From: Umbelopsis ramanniana AG | Lineage: Eukaryota; Mucoromycota; Umbelopsidomycetes; Umbelopsidales; Umbelopsidaceae | Length of the DNA: 64,000 nucleotides | Assembly (NCBI RefSeq): GCF_025399195.1 | Contig: NW_026252147.1 | Span: 1-64,000 of the forward strand | Direction of reading: 5' to 3' | Part shown: positions 1-10,947 of the stretch, in pieces | Position numbering within the stretch: the stretch's first letter is position 1 | Layout of the letters: each line of letters starts with the position of its first letter | Made by a program: the position numbers and the translations under genes | The notes under the pieces: model-generated | The model's database searches: none | What the model was told of the DNA's origin: nothing | What the model saw: the letters and a program-made list of their open reading frames with translations, nothing else

Positions 1-60
1 TCGCAATAAAAGATTCCTTAAAGTCCTATCTTCCATCCAGTCCTATCGGCCTTACGGTCT

Positions 61-606
61 CTATCTCCGAGGGCGTCCATGTCAAAAAGTTAGGTAAAGG
101 CTTAGCCGTCCACTATCTCCATGGGCGTCCATCTCTAAAAGGTATTCCACAGGCTTAGCCGGCCTTCTGTTCACTATCTCCGAGGGCGTCCATGTCAAAA
201 AGTTAGGTAAAGGCTTAGCCGTCCACTATCTCCATGGGCGTCCATGTCAAAAAGATATCTAAAGGCTTAGCCGTCCACTCTCTCCGTGGGCGTACTCTCT
301 AAAAGGTATATCACATAACTGCAAGCCATCTATTCCCTCGGTCAACTTCTCCGTAGAGTACCCAGGCTCTGCCGACTTATAACATAACTGCAAGCCATCT
401 GTTCCCTCGGTCAACTTCTCCGTAGAGTACCCAGACTCTGCCGATTTATAACATAACTGCAAGCCATCTGTTCCCTCGGATGTCTTCCTGTAGAGTACCC
501 AGGCTCAGCCAACCCATTACTATCCACTCGGTCAACTTCTCCGTAGAGTACCCAGGCTCAGCCAAGCATCTGTTGACTCGGTCATCTTCTCCGTAGAGTA
601 CCCAGG
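61..606. repeat. Tandem repeat array of related 52-bp and 69-bp units
   Basis: Bases 61-112 and 174-225 are the same 52-bp unit, starting CTATCTCCGAGGGCGTCC; 226-277 is a close variant and 113-173 a longer, more diverged one. From about 300 the array changes to units of about 69 bp that carry CTTCTCCGTAGAGTACCC followed by CAGGCTCAGCC or CAGGCTCTGCC, ending in shorter copies up to 606. The two unit types share the CTCCG...GGCGT/GAGTAC core, so they look like one diverged family. The 69-bp part is open on the minus strand (259-462) as a 23-residue peptide repeat, but the 52-bp units are not multiples of three. The array lies directly downstream of the minus-strand secreted-protein gene. Confidence 0.9.
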
Positions 607-607
607 C

Positions 608-1174
608 TCAGCCGTCTTTCAAATATAAAGAAAGCACCGTGAACAAGCCCTCTTGCAAATATAAAGAATGCTCCATGAACAAACCATCTAGCAAATACAG
701 AGAATGCTCCATGAACAAGCCATCCTGAAAATACAAAGAATGCACAGTGAAGAACTCGGCTTTTAAATATATCGAAAGCACCTTTGAAAAAGGCGCCATC
801 AAAGAAATCAGCTCATCACTTGCAATGGGCAGAAGTGAAGGAAATGCAATGGGTATAAAGCCGTTAATATCAACGATAGAACCGGCTCCCAAGCAGGGAA
901 TGGCAAAGGTGCTAGATCCAATCAGGATGGAAACCGAACGGGTAGCATATTCATCGCTTTTGTGGCCACCTTTGCCACCCTTGCCGTCCTTGCCGTCCTT
1001 GTGGTCGACTTCACCATCGTCATCACTCTTGACTTCGGACCAAAGTTGTTGAGGTTCGGCAGCCTTGATAATATCTTTCTCAACTAAAGTATTTCCTCCC
1101 TCTGAGATGGATGTGGCGTCAACAGCGCAAAGTGCATACAAGGAGCAGATTAGAATAGAAATGGCTGAACGCAT
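608..1174 (-). CDS. Small secreted protein, paralog A, with 12-residue repeat tail
   Basis: Predicted 188-residue secreted protein of unknown function. I chose the start at 1174 rather than the methionine two codons upstream, because the downstream paralog at 4547 begins with the same MRSAI sequence. It has an N-terminal signal peptide, then a linker rich in Asp, Lys and Gly, then a core beginning RSVSILIGSSTFAIPCLG and running through GSIVDING to AFPSL. The core is nearly identical to paralog B. The C-terminal tail is unlike paralog B: it is made of hydrophobic 12-residue repeats (LFMEHSLYL type) encoded by a 36-bp tandem DNA repeat. A TATA box and upstream sequence are shared with paralog B. 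No known family was recognised. The reading frame and signal peptide are clear; whether the repeat tail is really translated is less sure. Confidence 0.72.
   Translation of the reverse strand: MRSAISILICSLYALCAVDATSISEGGNTLVEKDIIKAAEPQQLWSEVKSDDDGEVDHKDGKDGKGGKGGHKSDEYATRSVSILIGSSTFAIPCLGAGSIVDINGFIPIAFPSLLPIASDELISLMAPFSKVLSIYLKAEFFTVHSLYFQDGLFMEHSLYLLDGLFMEHSLYLQEGLFTVLSLYLKDG
621..800. repeat. 36-bp tandem repeat encoding the tail of paralog A
   Basis: Five consecutive 36-bp units start at 621, 657, 693, 729 and 765, each beginning AAATA; the first three are very similar and the last is degenerate. Because 36 is a multiple of three, each unit adds 12 residues to the minus-strand protein without a frameshift. 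Confidence 0.85.
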
Positions 1175-1220
1175 TTTCAATATGCTGAATGAATGTTGAG
1201 GATCTGAGATTAAAATCGAG

Positions 1221-1256
1221 CTTTTATATATGAAATTTGAAAGCTGGGTTGCGCAA
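1221..1256 (-). promoter_or_regulatory. Core promoter of paralog A, conserved with paralog B
   Basis: On the minus strand TATATAAAAG lies at 1230-1221, about 47 bases before the chosen start codon. About 20 bases further upstream is TTGCGCAA (1249-1256), followed by CTTTCAAA. The same order, GCGCAA, then CTTTCAA, then TATAAAAG, then TCA-CATTCA, occurs before paralog B at similar spacing, so this is a duplicated promoter kept in both copies. Confidence 0.7.
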
Positions 1257-4200
1257 AAGATAGCTTTATTAAGCTCTTATATTAATGATACTGCGAGCAT
1301 CAGATGTTACTAGGTTGATATCAAGTATACCTAGGGGTTAAATATTCAGGTAGCTTTCCCATCTCCTCCAATTGGTCGATTATTATCATTTTTCAATGTC
1401 ATACTTTTTTGATAGGTAACAATGATACTGTTTGATTTGTTGTGATCAGAGTTTCCAAGTTTAACATCCATTCATCTTTAGTATAGATTTCTTAATTATA
1501 TATCTTTTTGGCAGTCGCCAAGACAATTACTACTTCATCATCATTCTCGCTCGTCATCGCAAAGGAAGTGCTTATTCTGCTTTGACGTGAATTTAGTTGA
1601 AAAGAACCTTGAAAAGAGTTTCAATATATCATATTCATCAATTTATGAGGCATATAATGAGGATCAATATTGTTCTAACGTTATGGGATATCAAAAGGGC
1701 TAATCACCCCACATATCCAAGCGGTCCTACATATCTCAAGAAATCTGGGCGTGCCATATTTAGTATATATTGGAAAGCTGAAAGGTAATGTATACTTCTC
1801 TTTATTATAGGTACCTTCTAGTAATGGAAGAAGATAATGACACTAATGACTGAACAGAGAAGGCTGTATAGTGTTATGACCTACGTTTCCAAAGATGTGA
1901 CCGGTCCCCTACAATGTAGCTCAATGTGAACAACAGGTGTACCGCATCTTAGTTTGACTCGCTGCAAATTTTTCCTTATCGCAGATAAAAAATATGATGT
2001 TAAAATTGTCATCGTTCAATTGCCCATGGATACCGACGATTTTACAATCATCGTATCCCTAAGAAGGAGGTTATTTGCGGATACTGTGTGTAAACAATAT
2101 ACCACAAAAAGAAAGCGCTACTAGCTTGATTATTGTTCAAAGAGAATGTAAGGCTCACTATTTGTGCTAGGGGTATATACTGTGAAAATAATTAGAACCA
2201 AATGGGAGAACACAATTGCACAGTGATTGTTTGTCGCTTCACTGCGGTGATTAGACTGGCTTGCGCTCGCTTCTTCAGATGATTTATCCTCTCGAAAGAA
2301 TTGTTTTGTGACGCTTGCGATAACCAGACTGTCTATATGTAGGATTAGGAGACGTTGAATAACAGCGTGATTAAAACATTTTACTGCCAAAAAACTCGTT
2401 AAATCTGTATGGAAGGAGCCCACTGAAATCCTTCTGCAATTCACATTGTTATCAAGTGTTCCTACCACCTTAATCACTACATCTTTTTTGCATTCTGTTT
2501 GCAGGATCAGATTTTTGATCAGTTTATTATTTCTGAACGCAGTAACAGTACCACAGCATCCGTGGTGGACTCAGAATGTGATGCGTTTACTAGGTACCTC
2601 CTAGTCCTGCCAGATTTAACAAACCATAAATGTAATACAGCCCGCTAAAATTCACGCTGTTCCTCCCGCGTTATGTCTCTCGCTAACGCTCGTTCCATCA
2701 CGCAATAAAAGTTTCTTTAAATGCTATCAAGGCCAGTAAAATCTTGCCGCTAGCGGGGTTTTCAAATATTTGTCAACATCCAGAATTCATGGAAATGACA
2801 TGAATGTCGTTCTACATTCCACCCTTACTCAACTCCATTCCGTTCATTTCCAACTTCAGTCCATTTCTACATCATTTTATTTTCTTATGTCATATTCTCC
2901 CACTGTTTCATGATCATCATCGCCAGGTATAAACGATTTAAACTCGACCACTCTATGCGGCATCAACTCAACCGATAGATATGTCCTTCTCAGTGATGGA
3001 TCGTTAGAACGCCAGGACCAGGTAAGTTGACTTTCGGTTATGGATGATAACATCTACCTTAGTGGCGAGCAATAATGTTCATTTTCTCCGGTGAATGCTA
3101 AGTTATATAGACTCAAATTCCCCCTGCAACATCTACGCGCTCTCCGGTATACTGCTGTTGCCATGGATAGCCGATTGGAGCATTTGGTGTAAAAGTTACA
3201 GCAAAATATATGACATTTGTTTTTATGACATAAATACGTACATTTCCATGAAAGGCAAATTACAAAGGTAACTACGCTATAGTGAGCTGCTTAATGTCGA
3301 CGGCAAAGAGATACTGTACTTTATGCTCGCATTCAACAAATGAATTCCGAAATGTCGGCTAAAGATGCTCGTTTATAAAAAAAATGAAAGCGCTCATCCT
3401 TAAACCATATCCGCTATGAAGAGTTTTAATGCCTAACAAATTAGAGAAACCTACCTCATATTAGCAATTGTTTCAACGAATCATCGTTCAGAAATACAAA
3501 TTTACAGACATTATGAAGAAAACACTTTCAAGGCTCATTGTGTCCAGATTGCAAAATGTAAACAACCAAATTTGTCAGTAACATAAATAACAAAACTTGC
3601 ATTCTGTTTTAAGTGTAGTAATGGCGGCTTCCATACCGGTGGTATAGTGTTTACGGGCGGGTTTCCCAGATAAACACTTAACAGGGATTCATTGGTTTGC
3701 TCTACCGCCCTTAATTACGAATGATTGAATGAACCCCTGAAAAGCATTGGAGCAAAGCATTATCGATTGCAACAATTATTAACCTACATTCTTCGTTTGA
3801 CGAGAGAGGGAGGGAACCAGGTTAGAGGTATTAAATAATAGCACTTAACTTGAAAGAAAACGTATTTGTTTATGCGATGAGTGGCAAATTCTGTACATGG
3901 CATTTGACAGTCGAGATGTTTCGAATGGGTTAAGGATTTAATGACCTTTTGGAAAGGGAAGGTTAGTGGACGGATGTGAATCATAGTGCCTTACATATAT
4001 CATCTCCTAGCTGCAATACGGATGAAGCTGCAGCGCGTTAAACTGAGATGAAATGACCCGTTGTATTGATTGAGCTGCACAATGCGGAATAGGTCATATC
4101 TTGGCAAACCGGTCGCAAGCCTAAATAGTTTGCGCTTTGCAGTTCTCAGATTCATTAAAGTCTAAGTTATGACGTTATATTATTAAAGAAAAGCTCATAC

Positions 4201-4460
4201 TATCAATGGACTGACAAAAAGTCAGCATCATCAAGTTACATGGATGTAAACCTTTAGTCCGGCATTACAAGCTGTCAACTGAGCATAATTGTTACCCACT
4301 AACACAACACAAGTATAAAATCACCTAAAGAAATCGGGCCAGATAGAAGACACGGAGTTAGCTACCTGCATAATTCAATCCAAAGTTTTAATAAATGTGG
4401 AAAGGGTAACATTTGGTACCTGCAACATGAGAAATATCAGGGGTATTAAAATCACTTTTA
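1257..4460. other. Intergenic stretch, no supported gene
   Basis: About 3.2 kb of AT-rich sequence between the two divergent paralogs. Short open frames at 1597-1788 (+), 2130-2477 (-) and 3784-3984 (-) show no family signature, no signal peptide and no convincing splice partners. A palindrome CCGCTAGCGG lies near 2750, and about 28 bases from 2700 (CGCAATAAAAG...) resemble the first bases of the window. Nothing else was recognised. Confidence 0.6.
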
Positions 4461-4496
4461 TGCGCAAGCAAACTTTCAATATCACCTGTATAAAAG
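4461..4496 (+). promoter_or_regulatory. Core promoter of paralog B
   Basis: TGCGCAA at 4461, CTTTCAA at 4473 and TATAAAAG at 4489-4496, 51 bases before the ATG at 4547. The motif order matches the promoter of paralog A. Confidence 0.7.
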
Positions 4497-4546
4497 TCCA
4501 ATCTTTACGATAGTTGTCTCAGCATTCACTATAACGTATCCTGATA

Positions 4547-5113
4547 ATGCGCTCAGCCATCCCCATTCTGATCTGCTGCCTGTATGCACTAAGCGCTGTT
4601 GATGCTTCTGGCTTGCCAAAGGGAAAAAATGCTGAAATACAGCAAGGTAATGCCAAGGTTGCCGAGCCTCAAAACTTTTGGTCTGATGACAAGAGTGATG
4701 ACGAAGACAAGGATGACAAGGATGACCATGATGATAAAGGCAGCGCCGATAAATGTGCTTCCCGTTCGGTTTCCATCTTGCTTGGAACCAGCACTTTTGC
4801 CATTCCCTGCTTAGGAACCGGCTCTATTGTTGATATTAATGGCCTTGTTGAAGCTGCCTTCCCTTCACTTGTTCCCTCTCCTATGCCTTCTTCTGCTGCT
4901 CCCAGCTCTGTTGCCCCTAGCTCTGCTGTCGATTCTTCATCTGCAAGCTCCGCCACTACCACCACTGATAGCACCACTGACAGCACCACTACCACCACCG
5001 ATACCACTACTACTACTGACAGCACCACTACTACTACCGATACCACCACTACTACCACCGATACTACCACTACTACAACTTCTACTACAACCACCATTCC
5101 CATCATTACTTAA
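4547..5113 (+). CDS. Small secreted protein, paralog B, with Thr-rich tail
   Basis: Single-exon 188-residue protein. A signal peptide (MRSAIPILICCLYALSAVDA) is followed by a linker rich in Asp and Lys, then the core CASRSVSILLGTSTFAIPCL, GSIVDING and AAFPSL shared with paralog A at 608-1174. From about residue 110 the protein becomes a Ser/Ala-Pro stretch and then a long Thr/Ser/Asp tail of TTTTTDTTTTTDS type. In the secretory pathway such a tail would be expected to carry O-mannose and act as a stalk. There is no evident hydrophobic GPI-attachment end. Two cysteines lie in the core (paralog A keeps only the second). Function unknown; a cell-wall or surface role is inference only. Confidence 0.8.
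   Translation: MRSAIPILICCLYALSAVDASGLPKGKNAEIQQGNAKVAEPQNFWSDDKSDDEDKDDKDDHDDKGSADKCASRSVSILLGTSTFAIPCLGTGSIVDINGLVEAAFPSLVPSPMPSSAAPSSVAPSSAVDSSSASSATTTTDSTTDSTTTTTDTTTTTDSTTTTTDTTTTTTDTTTTTTSTTTTIPIIT
4955..5096. repeat. ACC/ACT trinucleotide-rich repeat in paralog B
   Basis: Imperfect runs of ACC, ACT, GAC/GAT and AGC codons encode the Thr/Asp/Ser tail. Because every unit is a codon, length changes here keep the frame. Confidence 0.75.
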
Positions 5114-5969
5114 GTAATGATAATCAGACAATCACACACAACTTACCCATCATCATTTGTTGTTGCTTTGCTTGTAATATATGCTCATTTTGATCTCCCT
5201 ATAGTTACCCTTACATTATGGAGAAAGAGTGACATTAGACTATTCTTAGTGGACTATAGAGCAGAAAAACATCTATATGATTAAAATAAACAACCCTCAG
5301 AGTAATTAATCAGCTTAACAGTACTAGCAGTGACCATAGAAGTTGGAAACGCTGATCAAGAATTTGCCAACAACTTACCTTCTCTTTAAGTGGCTAGACT
5401 GTCGAAAAAGAAACACAGGCGCTGAGACTGTACCACTTGCAGGTTGTTGTAGAAACCAAAAAATGACAAAATATCTTGAATATTTTAGAGTAACTGTCAG
5501 AATTTTCGTTGAAGATGATGAAATAGAATGTTTGCTTGACAGATACCATTTTGGAAGATCAAAAAAAATTTCATTCGAATTTCAATGGCTCAACCGAGCA
5601 ATCTCAGCTACTACTGTAATCATTTCTCTTTATTTCGCGAAAGTTCCAGATAATAATAATGATAAAAGATTTTGGTAGATATAATGACCTATGCTAGTGA
5701 AGCAGTTCCCTTAAGTATATCTTGAGCCTGAATATTGAGGAGGGAGGGAGAGAAATCTCTAGGCTCATGTTCGGAAGTCCGATGGACTTCACGAATTTTC
5801 AACAGAAAAATCTGAGTAAAGTTTTCAATACACTTCTGCAATGTATGTTGCTACGTTCGGCTTTTTGGTGAATTTATTTTAATACCTGTTCATCCTGGCA
5901 GCATAGGAAGAAGGTTTTATATTCGATCCACTTATCGCAATTCAACTTTGGATTATCAGCGTGGTATCC
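5114..5969. other. Intergenic stretch, no supported gene
   Basis: AT-rich sequence after paralog B. An open frame at 5343-5678 (+, 111 residues) has ordinary composition but no recognisable domain, signal peptide or paralog, and I could not support it as a gene. Confidence 0.5.
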
Positions 5970-6462
5970 CTAAGATAAACCTTTTGTTATAATTCTCTGA
6001 ATGCAAAAGCTATCTCGCATTGATATTAACGTAATTATCTTTATGTTTTGATATCATTTTCACCTGGGTCGATCCACCAGCCGTCAACAATGGGTGACAG
6101 GTAGCAATCTGATTCCCATCGTTATCCTAAAGGATATTTCAACTATGCATCCAATCAATGGACAAATAAAGGATATTGCTGTCGTTAGCTCCTACAGCTA
6201 CAATATCTTCAGTGCTAAGTATTACTGTAAGATGGGAATAAAATAGCAACCAGTGTACGTATCTGCTTCACTCGTGCCATGTAGTTAATGCTAAGAATTG
6301 TATACTTTCATTGGGACAGTTGAGCTGAGCGAAGTTGTTTAGAGAGCAAGAGCTAGCTGCGATGATAAGCTGGCAGTTTGTAACTTCTGATACCCAGGTA
6401 GATGATGGTAGTATCATCGGAGATTCCTGCTGAATGAAGGTTTCAGTGACTGAGATGGGCAT
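5970..6462 (-). CDS. Possible small four-exon gene, unknown product
   Basis: Tentative. A minus-strand exon (6462-6272) can be joined to 6214-6196, 6126-6064 and 5996-5970 through introns of 57, 69 and 67 nt with GT-AG ends (donors GTGAAG, GTAGGA, GTGAAA; acceptors TTAG, TTAG, TCAG). The result is 300 nt and 99 residues, with an in-frame stop. The middle part reads DTEDIVADNDGNQIATCHP. The intron sizes and phases fit the rest of the window, which is the main support. There is no recognised family and no clear signal peptide, and the first exon might continue upstream. It could be chance or a decayed gene. Confidence 0.28.
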
Positions 6463-7522
6463 GCTTCCGTAAAAATCATTCGTAAATGATCAGATTTGTC
6501 CATGGAGCATAGTGTAAATGGTTTGCCTAGAGCAAATATATTGCCTATGTTGCGGGTAAAGAAAAAGGTTAAAATATTCCGGAGAGGAAAAATGTCTATT
6601 GATTAGCAAACACAGCGAATCTCCGCCGTAACAAAAATCGGAAAAAACCGATGCCAAATGCTTTGGTATGTGCAAATTCGATGGTGGGAACCGCGATGCA
6701 CTTCAGTTAAATTGAATTTGCGCCATGTGAACGATGCCTACCAATGAGGGTATTATGTGGCTACCTGGGGTTGTACGGGAGTAATCTAAATTTACTGAGA
6801 TGTCCTCTGGCGCTTGTCGTAAGAGAGAGTAGAAAACGATGGAATATCTCGATGCAAGAAGCGTTTTTGTGTAAGAAGAAAGAGAATAGTTCTCCTTTCA
6901 TATTTGTTAACATGCTGTTTCTTTCTCGATATTCCGTTCGGATCTTCGTTTGAAATTTTTCCAGCGCAACGGCCTAACTAAGTCTCGGAGCGTCTAGGCC
7001 CAAGGTCAACTAACTCCACCAAATTTGCCATGCTCCACAAATCGGCTTTTGGTGTGAACGATCCGATATATTGAAGATTTTAATCGAACGTTGGTCATTC
7101 GATATTGAGATTGAAGAAGATTAGTTTGCTAATAATATCAAGCACCAAACGGAAAGGCATTATATACCAATGCACGCTATATTTAAAAGCGAGCTCTATG
7201 ATTGGATACGACAGCTTGGAAACCATTTCCCTTTTTGAGTTTCAATGATGTGATGGCGGGTTAGCCTGGTGATGGAGTTACAAAATCCCTTTTTTACTTT
7301 ACTTCTCACCTATTTTTTTTCTTTGGTTCTCGCAATTAGTTACGCAGTTTTTTTAACTTTCTACTGTTGGGGGCGCATTTCTTGGAATTATAATAGCTCT
7401 ATAGGCTTTTAGGTCAACTCACATATTTTGAGGTAGTTCTTTTCTGTGCCACTTATGCTCTTCTCATGAGCGAGTTCAATCTGACAACATAATTTACTTA
7501 GAGGGCAAATTCAATCACTATA
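6463..7522. other. Intergenic stretch upstream of the histidine kinase
   Basis: About 1 kb with no supported gene. Short open frames at 6490-6675 (-) and 6744-6953 (+) have no recognisable features. The last 300 bases presumably hold the kinase promoter, with T-rich tracts near 7290-7350, but no clear TATA box was identified. Confidence 0.5.
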
Positions 7523-10500
7523 ATGGACGACAATCCACATTTGCAATTTTCAACCTCGCCATTACTATCGCCCAGTCAGTCAACTAATGGCGATATGTCA
7601 GAAGAATCTTCGTCTGTGAGTTGGTCAGAAGTTTCCAGTAACGACTTCTCGAATATCTCGTCATATGACGAATCTTCAAACGAAATGCTGAACCTTCAGG
7701 CAAGCGCTCCTGTTGCTAGCGAACACGGCCATATCGTTCAGTTTTATTACGACGAAGAATATCTTTATAACAGCATTATTAGGTATGCTTCGTTCTTGTC
7801 CGTTACCTCATTGACACTTGCGAAACAGCGTCTCATATTTACATTTGTCCTCTATAGTTTTGTTGCTCCCGGACTAAAGGCGGGGGGTGGAGCGCTCATC
7901 ATCGCTACCAAAGCACATCTGGCCATCATAGAGAACAAATTGCGAGAGCGAAACGTCAATGTTGAGAAAAAGAAAGATGCGTAAGTAATGAACATCTACT
8001 TGAGCGGTATCGCAAAGCACCCTGACTCATTTAAATCATTCATCTAATTTGACAATCCAAACCAGAGGACGATTATTATTTTTTGATGCATATGATATTT
8101 TGAAAGCATTGCAAAGAAGCGATGGAACCATCTCGGGCGACAAATTTGAAGAATTAATCGAAGGCTCCATCGATCAGCTTAAGGCAAACTCCAATGGTAT
8201 CATCTATGCATTTGGAGAAGTGGTCAATATCCTTTCGCAGCGAAAGCAATATCATGCCGCCTTGGTTTTGGAATCGAAGTGGAACGACTTTATGAAACGT
8301 CGACGTCTTCAACTACTTTGCGGTTATGCCTTGAATAGCTTTAGCGACGCTTCTGACGTTGACGCCATGGCCTCCATATGTCAAGCCCATGCGCATATCA
8401 ACACTGCCGAACATAATCCTGGAGACTATAGAATTGATTACAAAGCCGATTCCAACGCCCTGCGTAATCATCAATTGGCACTGCTTAAGCTTCAGCAGAG
8501 ATTTAAATCCGTTGAAGTTGAATTGGAGCGTCGAAAGGTTGCTGAGGCTGCTCTTCACAAATCAATACGTATGATTTCTGAGACCACAGAAAGTGTGTTG
8601 TCACGTGAAAAAGATCGATATCAAAATGTCCTTTCATCTCTTCCCGTCGGTGTTTACGGAATCACTTTTGGAGATGATGACGATTTTTACATCAATAAGA
8701 GGTTCTCGCAACTGGTTGGCCGTTCTGAGAATGAAATTCGAGAACATGGCTGGATAGATGTCATTCATCCTGACGACCGAAAAGCTGTGGAGACCAACTG
8801 GCCATTTTGTAGCTTTCACAACACTGAAGAATTTAAATTTTTGGCCAATTGCCACGAATATCGTCTCATACATAGCAATGGCGATATCATATGGGTCAAA
8901 GCTGACACGACACCAACTACTGCTGAAGATGGACATATTCTTGGATACCTTCACACTTTAATGGATATTACTGAGTTAAAGAATACGGAACGGGGACGAC
9001 TGGAAGCCAAACAAGCCGCTGAAGAACACCAGCGGCATAGAGCTGAGGAAGCGGAACACCATAAGGAGAGACAGGATCAGTGGATCGACAGCTTATGCCA
9101 TGAGGTACGTAGTTTATGATGGTCATCTTGCCAAAATGCCCACACTTTAATATCACACCACCTCTAACCATAACGTACAGCTTCGTAACCCTCTCAATGG
9201 AATATCAGGAAACGTTGAACTTTTAGAGGATGGTATTGAACATCGTAGAGCAATTCTCAGCAAGCCAACTTTAGAGGAGAGTGATATACAATCACTACGG
9301 GAACAGCTGCCCCTTGATCAAGAGTCCGTTTTAGCCGTCAAGAATTGTGTAGCTCAACAAAAGGTTATTACGGATGACGTTTTAAGTGTATCGAAGGTAT
9401 GATTTTACGAAAGATCAATATGCATTGTGCAAAGGTTGTAAATTTTCAGAAGTTTAATTACCCATTGCATTAGCTGGAACTTGGCAAAGTTGTTTTGAAA
9501 AAAGTCGACTTCAATCTTGATACAGTGTTATCTGACATTATCAAAATGTTTCAAGCGGAAGTGGCAGCCAAAGGTCTTGGTATTGTCACAAAATTTGATT
9601 CCTTGCCTAGCACTATTCGAAATGACCCGCAGCGATTGACGCAAGTCGTCATCAACCTACTTGTAAACGCCATAAATTTTACGGATTCAGGAAAGATCAC
9701 AGTAACGACTCGCCGTATCCCATCAAATGGTATGGAGAACATGGTGAAAATCAGCATCACCGATACTGGAGTCGGGATGAATCCGAAAGAAAAAGCCAAT
9801 CTATTTCAACGGTTTACGCAACCTACCTCAAAAAATACTTTTCACGAATATGGTGGCTCCGGACTTGGACTGTACATTTCTAAAAATCTGGTTAAGCTCA
9901 TGGGCGGCGATTTTTCTGTCGAAAGCGAAAAAGGGAGAGGATCAGTGTTTTCGTTTACTATTCGTGATGATCACATTGAAGATGGTGCATTGAAATCACA
10001 TACCGAAAAAATCCAGGTTTCAAAGCCACTCGATATATCTTCACCATCGAATAATGTGTCTTCAGCGAATGGATTACCTGAATCACCCACTCAAGCATGC
10101 GTAAACAGGCAAATTCGTACCATCTTGCTTGTAGAGGATAATAAGATAAAGTAAGTTACGCTTACCTTACTCATTTTTGATGTGTCTGTATTAATTAACT
10201 TGGCACATTAGCCAAAACATGATGAAAAGACTTCTAAAAATGAAAGGCTACGAAGTTCTGATTGCGGACAACGGGAAGCTGGCTCTTTCCGCCTTTGAGA
10301 CTAAATCATTCGACCTCATTATAATGGTAGGTGCATATTTCCCATACTTGACATACTTTCTAGCTGCTAACATCATGTGGGCTGAGCAGGACATTCAAAT
10401 GCCTATCATGGACGGTATCACCGCGACTAAAGAAATCCGAAAGTTGGAAAAAGAAAATGCTGCAGCACCAATACCAATAGTTGGGTTATCTGGAAATGCT

Positions 10501-10684
10501 AGAGAATTTCATGCAGTGAATGCTCTGAAAAGTGGACTGGTAAGAAGTTTTTTCCACATCTTTTGCTGGTCTTCGAATGATACTGACGTTGATAATATAG
10601 AATCGCTACATGACAAAACCAGTGAACAAGGACGAACTATATGCTGTCATCGAACAGTTTGAACAAGCATCAATATGCCAGTAA
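7523..10684 (+). CDS. MEDS-PAS hybrid histidine kinase
   Basis: Soluble hybrid sensor kinase of 887 residues. Exons: 7523-7782, 7858-7980, 8066-9104, 9181-9396, 9474-10150, 10212-10326, 10390-10539, 10601-10684; the lengths sum to 888 codons. A Ser-rich start is followed by a MEDS (DcmR-type sensory) domain at about 70-240, with HIVQFYYDEEYLY, the GLKAGGGALII turn, GRLLFFDAYD and the ending AICQAHAHI-like helix. A PAS domain lies at about 315-425. Then come a HisKA H-box (SLCHE-LRNPLNG, His about 473), HATPase N-box NLLVNAINFT, G1 DTGVGM and G2 GGSGLGL. The C-terminal receiver has VEDNKIN, phospho-acceptor Asp about 811 in IMDIQMPIMDG, and the conserved Lys in TKP. No membrane segments are seen, so it is probably cytosolic. 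The first intron (75 nt) lacks in-frame stops. The ligand is unknown. Confidence 0.92.
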
Positions 10685-10947
10685 TGTACAATACCAACCA
10701 AATATCAGACTTAAAAAAGCACATCTCCTGTCTTTTACACTTTTTTCATAATAGCTTGTGCCGTTTCAGCATAACCCTTTCCATTGTATAGCATTGTTTG
10801 CATTTGATTTTATTACCAATCTGAAAACCGTTTAGTCCCAGTTGTGTACTCCCTATATTGAATATAAGGCATTTTTGTATTGTTGGTCTTCATGTTGCAG
10901 CGCTCTAGCGCGATATATGGTCATATTTAGTGTCAAAAGCTCGGCCA

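Noticed and set aside
259-462. Separate protein of 23-residue repeats in the tandem array
   Set aside because: The open frame follows from 69-bp units being a multiple of three; there is no own start context or signal peptide, and it lies after the stop codon of paralog A.
2130-2477. 115-residue minus-strand open frame as a gene
   Set aside because: No domain, no splice structure and no paralog; its length is within what AT-rich intergenic sequence gives by chance.
4669-5106. Minus-strand Val-rich open frame opposite paralog B
   Set aside because: It is the antisense shadow of the Thr-rich codon repeat and has no independent support.
5343-5678. 111-residue plus-strand open frame as a gene
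   Set aside because: Composition is plausible but no family, no signal peptide and no promoter could be seen.
1-7500. Transposon remnant as the cause of the gene-poor left end
   Set aside because: No transposase or reverse-transcriptase similarity, no long terminal repeats and no target-site duplications were found; only tandem repeats and one weak dispersed match are visible.
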